Below, in pieces: positions 44,528-51,970 of a stretch of DNA of 64,000 nt. The DNA is from Streptomyces sp. C10-9-1. GTDB taxonomy: Bacteria; Actinomycetota; Actinomycetes; Streptomycetales; Streptomycetaceae. Numbering within the stretch: the stretch's first letter is position 1; every line of letters begins with the position of its first letter. The stretch lies in assembly GCF_024497955.1 (NCBI RefSeq), contig NZ_JANHKP010000008.1:124001-188000 (forward strand), written 5' to 3'. The position numbers and the translations under genes are program-made. Under the pieces are notes generated by a model. It worked only from the letters and a program-made list of their open reading frames with translations. It made no database searches and was not told where the DNA came from.

Positions 44528-45496
44528 GTGGCCGCCAACGCCATCGACCAGACCCGGCGGATGCTCTCGCTGGTGACCTATCTGCGCGAGCGCCCCGGAG
44601 CGTACATCGCCGACGTCGCGCGCGCCTTCGGCATCACCGAGGACGAGCTCATCTCCGACCTGGACGTGCTGCCGATGTGCGGCACCAGCTTCCGGGGCGG
44701 CGACCTGCTCGACATCGACACCGACGGCGAGCGCATCTGGTGGCGCAATCCCGACGCCTCGGGGGAGTCCACCGCCGAGCCGCTGCGCCTGGCCGCCGAC
44801 GAGGCCACCGCCCTGCTGGTCGCCGCCCGCGCGGTCGCCACACTGCCCGGCCTGCGCGAGGGCGACCGCGACGCCCTGCTGCGGGCCACCGCCAAGATCG
44901 AGGGCGCCGCGGGCGAGGCGGCCGGCGCCAGCTCCCGGCTCTCGGTGACCTTCGAGTCCGAGGGCGGCGTCTTCGCCGAGGTCGACCGGGCGATCTCGGA
45001 GCGCCGCCGGCTGTGGCTGCGCTACTACTCCCCGGCACGGGACGAGCTCACCGAGCGCGAGGTCGACCCGATCCGGCTGTTCGCCGTGGGCCACACCTAC
45101 ATGGAGGCGTGGTGCCGCCAGTCCGAGGCGCGGCGCACCTTCCGCCTCGACCGGGTCGCCGAGATCCGGCTGCTGGACGAAGCGGCGGCACCGCCCGAGA
45201 TCGAGCTGCGGGACCTGTCCGAAGGGCTCGTCCAGCCCTCGGCCGAGGACCCGGAGGTCGTGGTGGAGGTCGGCCCCGGCGGCCGCTGGGTCGCCGAGTA
45301 CTACCCGCACGACAGCGCCGAGGAGCTGCCCGACGGCGGGCTGCGGATCACGCTGCGCACCCCGGCCCCCGCCTCGCTGCGCAGGCTGGCGCTGCGGCTC
45401 GGCCGGGACGGCAGGATCGTGTCGCCGCCGGAGCTGGCGGCCAGTGCCAGTACCGCGGCGCGGGAGGCGCTGGCGGCGTACGACGACCGGGATTGA
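44528..45496 (+). CDS. pafC: WYL-domain transcriptional activator PafC
   Basis: A 322-residue partner of PafB with the same architecture: winged helix at about 1-65 (RRMLSLVTYLRERPGAYIADVARAFGITEDELISDLDVL in segments), WYL core (ERRRLWLRYYSPARDEL, FAVGHTYMEAWCRQSEARRTFRLDRV) and C-terminal WCX domain. The heterodimer is thought to sense single-stranded DNA through the WYL domain. GTG 44528 is chosen over the longer in-frame extension inside pafB because AGAGAGAGG precedes it and the helix-turn-helix begins directly after. Confidence 0.95.
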   Translation: MAANAIDQTRRMLSLVTYLRERPGAYIADVARAFGITEDELISDLDVLPMCGTSFRGGDLLDIDTDGERIWWRNPDASGESTAEPLRLAADEATALLVAARAVATLPGLREGDRDALLRATAKIEGAAGEAAGASSRLSVTFESEGGVFAEVDRAISERRRLWLRYYSPARDELTEREVDPIRLFAVGHTYMEAWCRQSEARRTFRLDRVAEIRLLDEAAAPPEIELRDLSEGLVQPSAEDPEVVVEVGPGGRWVAEYYPHDSAEELPDGGLRITLRTPAPASLRRLALRLGRDGRIVSPPELAASASTAAREALAAYDDRD

Positions 45497-45505
45497 GGAG
45501 CTGCG

Positions 45506-45772
45506 TTGCGCATGTCATTCGTTCCCGGTGCCGCCCAGGCGCCCCAGACGGTGGGCCCGGTGCTCTTCAAGGCCGCCTGCCCGGACTGCCGCGGGCGCTT
45601 CGAGCTGTCCGCCGGGGCACTGCGCCTGGCGATCGGCGGGAGCCGCCGCACCACCTTCTACTCCTTCACCTGCCCCGAGTGCGGTGCGGCCGTCCGCAAG
45701 CCGGCGGGGGAGCGGATCGTCGAGCTGCTCACGGGCGGCGGGGTGCGGACGCTCCGGCTCCACACGGGCTGA
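45506..45772 (+). CDS. Small zinc-ribbon protein
   Basis: An 88-residue protein with two CxxC knuckles, CPDC and CPEC, 31 residues apart (AACPDCRGRFEL and FTCPECGAAVRKP), which should bind one zinc ion. It is conserved after pafC in Streptomyces as I recall, but has no assigned function. The start is uncertain: TTG 45506 lies 5 nt after GAGGAG, and ATG 45512 lies 11 nt after it. It follows pafC by 9 nt and is probably cotranscribed, which may tie it to PafBC function. Confidence 0.8.
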   Translation: MRMSFVPGAAQAPQTVGPVLFKAACPDCRGRFELSAGALRLAIGGSRRTTFYSFTCPECGAAVRKPAGERIVELLTGGGVRTLRLHTG

Positions 45773-45835
45773 CCCCCGCGTCCTCTCCGGGGCCGCCCGG
45801 TCCGGTGCCCTGCGCGGCCCGGGACGGTCAGGGTC

Positions 45836-45841
45836 TAGGCT
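45836..45841 (+). promoter_or_regulatory. TAGGCT -10 element, probable leaderless promoter
   Basis: TAGGCT ends 6 nt before the ATG at 45848, with no ribosome site between. Confidence 0.45.
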
Positions 45842-45847
45842 CGTCGC

Positions 45848-46045
45848 ATGTTCTGGCCCATGCTCGCCGTCGCCCTCGGCTTCCTCGGGATCGCCGTGCT
45901 CGGCGTCCTCGGTATCAGCGTCTTCGTCGAGGCCAGGCGCCTGGGCGACGAGGTCGCCCGGACCGCCGCCCGCATCGACCGCGCGGCACAGGACCTGGAG
46001 CGGGCCGCGACGGACCTCGCGCACACCGGCGAGTCGCTGCGCTGA
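45848..46045 (+). CDS. Small single-pass membrane protein with helical tail
   Basis: A 65-residue protein: one transmembrane helix at about 3-28 (PMLAVALGFLGIAVLGVLGISVF), then an amphipathic helix (EARRLGDEVARTAARIDRAA, then QDLERAATDLAHTG) that could form a coiled coil. The layout recalls TatA/DUF948-like proteins, and it lies just before tatA, but there is no recognised family and the tail lacks the TatA hinge motif. A leaderless promoter precedes it. tatA starts 255 nt later with its own promoter region. Confidence 0.7.
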   Translation: MFWPMLAVALGFLGIAVLGVLGISVFVEARRLGDEVARTAARIDRAAQDLERAATDLAHTGESLR

Positions 46046-46300
46046 CCCTCCGGCGGGAACCCCCTCCGCCCCGGGCCCCGCGGATCCGGCTGGAGGAGGT
46101 CTCCTCGGGGGCGTGGGGCGGGGGGTACGCTGAATGCGTCGCTCTCCGCTCCCCTGCAGGGAGGGGAGGCCGGGAGGACGTGCGGGCATTGCCCCTCGTT
46201 TACCCCGACGGGTTACGATCGCAGCGCATGCGCGGTGACCGGACAGGCGTCCGACCGCCGGGTACCAGCCGAAGCCGCCACGGTTAGAAGGAAGTCGCCC

Positions 46301-46594
46301 ATGATCGGCAATCTGAAGCCTCTCGAGATCGTTCTGATCATCGCCGTCATCCTCCTGTTGTTCGGTGCGAAGAAGCTGCCCGAGATGGCCCGTTCGCTCG
46401 GCAAGTCCGCGCGCATCCTCAAGAGCGAGGCCAAGGCGATGAAGAAGGACGACGAGCCGTCGCAGACTGCTCAGCAGACTGCCGAGCAGGACCCTTCCCA
46501 GCAGTCGACGTCACACCGCACGATCCAGGCCGCGCCCGGTGACGTGACCAGCTCCCGCCCGGTCGGCGAGACGAACCGCACGACCCAGAGCTGA
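46301..46594 (+). CDS. tatA: Sec-independent translocase subunit TatA
   Basis: A 97-residue protein. A short N-terminal transmembrane helix (LEIVLIIAVILLLFGAKKLPEMARSLGK in segments) with the conserved FG hinge leads into an amphipathic helix, and the last 45 residues are a polar Gln/Ser/Thr-rich tail. TatA multimers form the pore for folded proteins carrying twin-arginine signals. GAAGGAAG precedes ATG 46301. It is 37 nt upstream of tatC; tatB is not in this window, as is usual for actinobacteria. Confidence 0.96.
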   Translation: MIGNLKPLEIVLIIAVILLLFGAKKLPEMARSLGKSARILKSEAKAMKKDDEPSQTAQQTAEQDPSQQSTSHRTIQAAPGDVTSSRPVGETNRTTQS

Positions 46595-46631
46595 GCCGCC
46601 CTCCGCCACCGCACGAGACGAGGAACGTGGG

Positions 46632-47579
46632 TTGCTCAAGTCTGCCCGCAAGCAGGACGAGGACGCCGAGGGCCGCATGCCCTTGGCGGATCACCTGCGT
46701 GAGTTGCGAAACCGCCTGCTGAGGTCGGTCCTTGCCATCGTTGTCGCGGTGGTGATCGCCGCCTTCTTCCAGAAGGACATCTTCGAGTTCCTGATGCGGC
46801 CGATCCTTGAATCGGTGGGATGCGTCGACGGCGCCGTGACGACCAAGAACGGCGATCCGTGCGCCATGATGACGACGAACGGCCTGCTGTCGCCGTTCAC
46901 CATCACGCTGAAGGTCTCCCTGATGGCGGGCGTGCTGTTCGCCACGCCCATCTGGCTCTACCAGCTCTGGGCCTTCGTCGCCCCCGGGCTGCACCGGCAG
47001 GAGAAGCGCTACTCCCTCGTCTTCGCCTCCGTCGGTGTCCCGCTGTTCGCCGCGGGCTCCTACCTGGCGTACTCGATCCTTCCGCAGACCGCGGAGATCA
47101 TGCTCAGCTTCACGCCGGACAACGCCCAGAACCTGCTTCCGCTGGACGACTACCTCGACCTGATCACGCGGATGATCGTGGTCTTCGGTGCCGCTTTCGA
47201 ACTCCCGCTCCTGCTCATTCTGCTGAACTTCACCGGAGTCCTCAGCGGTCGGCGGATGCTGGGCTGGTGGCGCGGAATGATCATCGGCCTGACCGCCTTC
47301 GCCGCGATCGCCACGCCCGGCGGTGAGCCGATCTCCATGCTCCTGCTGGCCGGCCCGCTCGCGCTGCTGTACTTCATGGCCGTCGGTGTCTCCCTGGTGA
47401 ACGACCTGCGCCGTCGCCGCAGCGACCCCGACGCGGGCCTCTCCGACGACGAGGCGTCCCAGCTGGACCTCGCCCCGGTGGCCGTCGGCGAAGCCGAGCC
47501 GCTGCCCGGGCAGCGCTCCCTGCCGGAGCAGCCGGGCGGCGAGCCGCGCCGCTCCACCGGCTACGACGACGTGACCTGA
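46632..47579 (+). CDS. tatC: Sec-independent translocase subunit TatC
   Basis: A 315-residue polytopic protein with six transmembrane segments that binds twin-arginine signal peptides. The N-terminal PLADHLRELRNRLL, cytosolic WLYQLWAFVAPGLHRQEKRY and SFTPDNAQNLLPLDDYL are TatC landmarks. A long polar C-terminal tail (about 255-315) is typical for actinobacteria. The start is TTG 46632 (MLKSARKQDEDAEGRMPL), after GACGAGGAACG; no ATG or GTG gives the expected N-terminus. A terminator follows the stop. Confidence 0.96.
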   Translation: MLKSARKQDEDAEGRMPLADHLRELRNRLLRSVLAIVVAVVIAAFFQKDIFEFLMRPILESVGCVDGAVTTKNGDPCAMMTTNGLLSPFTITLKVSLMAGVLFATPIWLYQLWAFVAPGLHRQEKRYSLVFASVGVPLFAAGSYLAYSILPQTAEIMLSFTPDNAQNLLPLDDYLDLITRMIVVFGAAFELPLLLILLNFTGVLSGRRMLGWWRGMIIGLTAFAAIATPGGEPISMLLLAGPLALLYFMAVGVSLVNDLRRRRSDPDAGLSDDEASQLDLAPVAVGEAEPLPGQRSLPEQPGGEPRRSTGYDDVT

Positions 47580-47584
47580 GAGAC

Positions 47585-47617
47585 CCCCGGGTCCCGCCCC
47601 TCACGGCGGGCCCGGGG
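47585..47617. terminator. Terminator between tatC and the convergent secreted-protein gene
   Basis: CCCCGGGTCCCGCC pairs with GGCGGGCCCGGGG with a single bulged T and a 6-nt loop. It starts 6 nt after the tatC stop. Confidence 0.7.
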
Positions 47618-47649
47618 CTCCTCCCGTGCAGCGGAGGCTGCGGCGGTTC

Positions 47650-48144
47650 CTAGATCGACGGTGATCCGCCGAGCTGCCACGTCCGGTCGCCGGCGCCGTC
47701 GTTCTGGATGTTGTAGACGACCTTTCCGTCGGCCGTCCATCCGCCGGGCGAGCTTGAGGTGTACGTGCTCGTCTTCAGCCGGATCGTCCCGTCGGAGAAT
47801 CCGCTCATGGACGCCTGCAGGTTCCCCGAGGTCCTCCGCTGGACCGCGTCCCGGCGCTCCAGCCGGACCTCGACGAGGACCTTCTCCATACCGCAGCAGG
47901 CGCCACCGCCGCCGTCCTTCCAGCTCACGACCGCCTGCGCGTGGTAGCGGTTGGACGCGTCGCGGACGACGCAGAGTTTGACGTAGATGTCGAGGTTCGG
48001 GCCGACCGTGTCGACTTCCCTGTGCTGTGTGGAGGAGCACTTGGTCGTTGCGGCCGCGGAGGCGGGCGCCGGAGTGGCCACCACTCCCGTCAGGGCCGCG
48101 CCTGCGGCAACGGCGGCGGAGGTGATCTTCCTGTGGATACGCAT
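47650..48144 (-). CDS. Secreted hypothetical protein inserted between tatC and helY
   Basis: A 164-residue precursor with a clear Sec signal peptide: basic MRIHRKI, a hydrophobic stretch and cleavage after PASA near residue 28. The mature domain of about 135 residues is Ser/Thr-rich with cysteines in TTKCSS, VKLCVV and GACCGME, suggesting disulfides, and looks beta-rich. I do not recognise the family. ATG 48144 follows GAGGGGGAA. Its GC content looks lower than its neighbours and it splits a tatC-helY order conserved in mycobacteria, so it is probably an accessory insertion. Confidence 0.75.
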   Translation of the reverse strand: MRIHRKITSAAVAAGAALTGVVATPAPASAAATTKCSSTQHREVDTVGPNLDIYVKLCVVRDASNRYHAQAVVSWKDGGGGACCGMEKVLVEVRLERRDAVQRRTSGNLQASMSGFSDGTIRLKTSTYTSSSPGGWTADGKVVYNIQNDGAGDRTWQLGGSPSI

Positions 48145-48238
48145 GGTTTCCCCCTCGTGGCGGGGCGTGTCGTCCCGCCAGTGAGTTCGTTCGGTCACAG
48201 ACGATCTTCGCCGAGGGGGGTGCAGCCTGTCTCCGGCC

Positions 48239-48262
48239 TATCCGGGCGTCGTTGGCCGGATA
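48239..48262. promoter_or_regulatory. Inverted repeat between divergent secreted-protein and helY genes
   Basis: TATCCGG-N10-CCGGATA, about 95 nt upstream of the secreted-protein start and 135 nt before helY. Possible operator; no regulator assigned. Confidence 0.3.
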
Positions 48263-48380
48263 CCGCCAGACCGCTTCCCGGCTGCCGTGTCGCGGCCCCC
48301 GCCCCGCCGGTGCCGGAACGGTGCGCGTCCGGGGCGGACGGGACGTCGTTAAAGATCCGCTGACTGTCCGAGGTGGCGGG

Positions 48381-48386
48381 TAGGCT
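48381..48386 (+). promoter_or_regulatory. TAGGCT -10 element of helY
   Basis: TAGGCT ends 10 nt before ATG 48397; with no upstream Shine-Dalgarno the transcript is leaderless or has a leader of a few bases. Confidence 0.45.
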
Positions 48387-48396
48387 CGGAAGCAAG

Positions 48397-51225
48397 ATGA
48401 CCGAGGATCTCTCCCCCGCCGAGCGCTACGCCGCCGCCCGCGTCCGTACCCGGGAGGAGGCCACCGCGCTGGCCCCCTTCCGTGCCCTGTACGACTTCGA
48501 CCTCGACCCCTTCCAGATCGAGGCGTGCCAGGCCCTGGAGTCCGGCAAGGGCGTCCTCGTGGCGGCGCCCACCGGCTCGGGCAAGACCATCGTCGGCGAG
48601 TTCGCCGTCCACCTCGCCCTCGCGCAGGGCCGCAAGTGCTTCTACACCACCCCGATCAAGGCCCTGTCGAACCAGAAGTACACGGACCTGGTGAAGCGGT
48701 ACGGGGCCGAGAAGGTCGGGCTGCTCACGGGCGACAACAGCGTCAACTCCGAGGCGCCCGTCGTCGTGATGACCACCGAGGTCCTGCGGAACATGCTCTA
48801 CGCGGGCTCCCAGTCGCTGCGCGGCCTGGGCTACGTGGTCATGGACGAGGTGCACTACCTCTCCGACCGCTTCCGCGGCGCGGTCTGGGAGGAGGTGATC
48901 ATCCACCTGCCCGACTCGGTGACCCTGGTGTCGCTCTCGGCGACCGTGTCCAACGCCGAGGAGTTCGGCGACTGGCTGGACACCGTCCGGGGCGACACCC
49001 AGGTGATCGTCTCCGAGGAGCGCCCCGTCCCGCTGTGGCAGCACGTCATGGCCGGCCGCCGGATGTACGACCTCTTCGAGGAGAGCACCGACCACGGCGG
49101 CCGCGGGCGCGGCCGCCGCGAGGTGAACCCCGATCTGGTGCGCCTGGCCCGGATGGAGAACTCGCGCTCCTACAACCCCCGCGACCGGCGCCGGGGCAGG
49201 GTGGTCCGTGAGGCGGACCGGGAGCGCGAGCGGCGCGCCCGCAGCCGCATCTGGACCCCGGGCCGGGCGGAGGTCATCGACCGCCTCGACGCCGAGGGAC
49301 TGCTGCCCGCGATCACCTTCATCTTCAGCCGCGCCGGCTGCGAGAGCGCCGTCCAGCAGTGCCTCCACTCCGGCCTGCGGCTCAACGACGAGGCCGCCCG
49401 CGCCGAGGTCCGCCGGATCGTCCAGGAGCGCACGGCCGCCATACCCGGCGAGGACCTGCACGTCCTCGGGTACTACGAGTGGCTGGAGGGCCTGGAGCGC
49501 GGCATCGCCGCCCACCACGCGGGCATGCTCCCGACCTTCAAGGAGGTCGTGGAGGAGCTGTTCGTGCGCGGCCTGGTGAAGGCCGTGTTCGCCACCGAGA
49601 CCCTGGCGCTGGGCATCAACATGCCCGCCCGCTCGGTGGTCCTGGAGAAGCTCGTGAAGTGGAACGGCGAGCAGCATGCGGACATCACCCCCGGCGAGTA
49701 CACCCAGCTGACCGGCCGCGCCGGGCGGCGCGGCATCGACGTCGAGGGCCACGCCGTGGTGCTGTGGCAGCGGGCGATGGACCCGGCGGCGCTCGCCGGC
49801 CTCGCGGGCACCCGCACCTACCCGCTGCGCTCCAGCTTCCGCCCGTCGTACAACATGGCGGTCAACCTCGTCCACCAGTTCGGGAGGCACCGTTCGCGCG
49901 AGCTGCTGGAGACCTCCTTCGCCCAGTTCCAGGCGGACCGCTCGGTCGTCGGCATCTCCCGCCAGGTCCAGCGCAACGAGGAGGGGCTGTCCGGCTACCG
50001 CGAGGGGATGACCTGCCACCTGGGCGACTTCGAGGAGTACGCCCGCCTCCGCCGCGAGCTGAAGGACCGGGAGAACGAGCTGGCCCGCCAGGGGGCGGCC
50101 CAGCGCAGGGCGGCCGCGGCCGCCTCGCTGGAGAAGCTCCGCCCGGGCGATGTGATCCACGTGCCGACCGGGAAGTTCGCCGGCCTGGCGCTGGTGCTCG
50201 ATCCGGGCCTGCCCGCGGGGCGCACGGGCGGCCAGCGCGGCTTCGAGTACCACGACGGCCCGCGCCCGCTGGTGCTGACGGCAGAGCGTCAGGTCAAGCG
50301 CCTGGCCTCGATGGACTTCCCGGTGCCGGTGGAGGCGCTGGAACGGATGCGCATCCCCCGGTCCTTCAACGCCCGCTCGCCGCAGTCCCGCCGCGACCTG
50401 GCCTCGGCGCTGCGCACCAAGGCGGGCCACATCGTGCCGGACCGCCACCGCAGGGGCCGCGCGGCGGCGGCCGACGACCGGGAGATCGGCCGGTTGCGGA
50501 GCGAACTGCGCGCCCACCCCTGCCACGGCTGCGACGAGCGCGAGGACCACGCCCGCTGGGCCGAGCGCTACCACCGCCTCCAGCGTGACACCCGCCAGCT
50601 CGAACGGCGCATCGAGGGCCGGACCAACACCATCGCCCGGACCTTCGACCGGATCGTCGCCCTGCTGACCGAGCTGGACTACCTGCGCGCGGACGAGGTC
50701 ACGGAGCACGGCAGGCGCCTGGCCCGCCTCTACGGCGAGCTGGACCTGCTGGCCAGCGAATGCCTGCGCGAAGGGATCTGGGAGGGCCTCGGCCCGGCCG
50801 AACTCGCCGCCTGCGTCTCCGCGCTGGTGTACGAGTCGCGTCAGGCGGACGACGCCGTGGCGCCCAAGGTCCCCGGTGGCGCGGCGAAGGCCGCGCTCGG
50901 CGAGATGGTCCGCATCTGGGGCCGGCTGGACGCGCTGGAGGAGGAGTTCAGGATCAACCAGGCCGAAGGGGTCGGGCAGCGTGAGCCCGACCTCGGGTTC
51001 GCCTGGGCCGCGCACCAGTGGGCCTCCGGCCGGGGCCTGGACGAGGTGCTGCGCGAGGCCGAGATGCCCGCGGGCGACTTCGTGCGCTGGTGCAAGCAGG
51101 TCATCGACGTGCTCGGCCAGATCGCCGCCGCCGCGCCGGCGGACGGCGGGACCGTCGCGAAGAACGCCCGCAAGGCCGTCGACGGCATGCTGCGCGGGGT
51201 GGTCGCCTACAGCTCGGTGGGCTGA
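48397..51225 (+). CDS. helY: Ski2/Mtr4-like DEVH-box RNA helicase HelY
   Basis: A 942-residue superfamily 2 helicase. The N-terminal RecA domain has Walker A AAPTGSGKTIVGEF, TTPIKALSNQKY (motif Ia) and the DEVH box VMDEVHYLSD; SATVSNAEEFGDWL is motif III. The second RecA domain has HHAGMLPTFKEVVEELF and QLTGRAGRRGIDVEG (motif VI). The C-terminal third is an rRNA-processing/DSHCT-like helical domain (REGIWEGLGPAELAACVSALVYE, WASGRGLDEVLREAEM). Homologues unwind RNA for processing or decay. The order pafBC-tatA-tatC-helY matches M. tuberculosis Rv2096c-Rv2092c. Confidence 0.95.
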   Translation: MTEDLSPAERYAAARVRTREEATALAPFRALYDFDLDPFQIEACQALESGKGVLVAAPTGSGKTIVGEFAVHLALAQGRKCFYTTPIKALSNQKYTDLVKRYGAEKVGLLTGDNSVNSEAPVVVMTTEVLRNMLYAGSQSLRGLGYVVMDEVHYLSDRFRGAVWEEVIIHLPDSVTLVSLSATVSNAEEFGDWLDTVRGDTQVIVSEERPVPLWQHVMAGRRMYDLFEESTDHGGRGRGRREVNPDLVRLARMENSRSYNPRDRRRGRVVREADRERERRARSRIWTPGRAEVIDRLDAEGLLPAITFIFSRAGCESAVQQCLHSGLRLNDEAARAEVRRIVQERTAAIPGEDLHVLGYYEWLEGLERGIAAHHAGMLPTFKEVVEELFVRGLVKAVFATETLALGINMPARSVVLEKLVKWNGEQHADITPGEYTQLTGRAGRRGIDVEGHAVVLWQRAMDPAALAGLAGTRTYPLRSSFRPSYNMAVNLVHQFGRHRSRELLETSFAQFQADRSVVGISRQVQRNEEGLSGYREGMTCHLGDFEEYARLRRELKDRENELARQGAAQRRAAAAASLEKLRPGDVIHVPTGKFAGLALVLDPGLPAGRTGGQRGFEYHDGPRPLVLTAERQVKRLASMDFPVPVEALERMRIPRSFNARSPQSRRDLASALRTKAGHIVPDRHRRGRAAAADDREIGRLRSELRAHPCHGCDEREDHARWAERYHRLQRDTRQLERRIEGRTNTIARTFDRIVALLTELDYLRADEVTEHGRRLARLYGELDLLASECLREGIWEGLGPAELAACVSALVYESRQADDAVAPKVPGGAAKAALGEMVRIWGRLDALEEEFRINQAEGVGQREPDLGFAWAAHQWASGRGLDEVLREAEMPAGDFVRWCKQVIDVLGQIAAAAPADGGTVAKNARKAVDGMLRGVVAYSSVG

Positions 51226-51243
51226 GCGGGGGCTTCGCGGTCC

Positions 51244-51287
51244 CCGCCGGGCGCACCCCGGCCCGCGGGCCGGGGTGCGCCCGGCGG
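51244..51287. terminator. 44-bp perfect loopless palindrome after helY
   Basis: Two exactly complementary 22-nt halves meet at CCCG/CGGG, 18 nt after the helY stop and 44 nt before the stop of the convergent SnoaL-like gene. Confidence 0.85.
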
Positions 51288-51331
51288 CGGAGGGACGCTC
51301 CCGGCCGCCGGAGCCCGGGGTGCGGCGGGGC

Positions 51332-51727
51332 TCAGCTCCAGAAGGCGTCGACCTGGTCGAGGTCCTCGGTGCAGAGGTCGACGTCGGTGACCTTGCCGCC
51401 CATGATCGTGAAGAACAGGCCCTCGCGGACCTCGATCCCCCGGTCGCCCCGGTCGGCGCGGGCCGTGTGGAAGGCCATCACATGGCCCCGCCCGTCGGTG
51501 AGGACGGCCTCCACCTGGATCTGCAGGGTGCCCTTGGTCTCCTCTCCCATGCGGCGGAAGAGGTCGAGGACCGCTTCACGGCCCTTGTGGTGCCCGGAGA
51601 GCGGGTTGTGCCCCGGCACGTGGTAGACGGCGTCGGCGGTCATCAGTGAGTTCAGCGTCTCCATGTCGCCTTCGCTGAACGCTACGTAGCCCCGGCGGAC
51701 CAGGGCGCAGTCAGGGTGTTCGGACAT
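51332..51727 (-). CDS. SnoaL-like / NTF2-fold protein
   Basis: A 131-residue single-domain alpha+beta barrel protein. The N-terminal helix LVRRGYVAFSEGDMETLNSLMTADAVYHVPGHNPLSG (in segments) and the strand pattern to the end (VREGLFFTIMGGKVTDVDLC) follow the SnoaL-like cone fold. Family members range from polyketide cyclases and isomerases to ligand-binding domains, so the function is open. ATG 51727 directly follows an in-frame GTG; either may be used. It is divergent from the lipid operon with 243 nt between. Confidence 0.85.
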   Translation of the reverse strand: MSEHPDCALVRRGYVAFSEGDMETLNSLMTADAVYHVPGHNPLSGHHKGREAVLDLFRRMGEETKGTLQIQVEAVLTDGRGHVMAFHTARADRGDRGIEVREGLFFTIMGGKVTDVDLCTEDLDQVDAFWS

Positions 51728-51899
51728 CACGGAACACGCGCCTTTCGTTCCTCTTCGTCCTGTTTCCTTCCATCATCCGCCGCTTGCCGGACGCTGTCCA
51801 CGAGCGCCCCGCTCCTCCGCGCGAGGGCGGCGGCTCCCGCCCCGGACCCCGGGATCCCCGGGCCCCCGGGCCGCGCGGCGCAAAAAGATCCCCTCCCGA

Positions 51900-51930
51900 C
51901 CAATCCGATCGTCCGCCCCGCTCCGAACAA
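51900..51930 (+). promoter_or_regulatory. SigK-like promoter of the lipid operon
   Basis: CCAATCC (51900-51906), 16 nt, then CCGAACAA (51923-51930). It closely matches the element upstream of the sigK-like gene and resembles the mycobacterial SigK consensus (CCATCC ... CCGAAT). Transcription would start about 35 nt before the ATG at 51971. Confidence 0.65.
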
Positions 51931-51970
51931 GGGGAGAGGGGCGGCCGACGGCCGTCCGGAGGGAGCGGGA

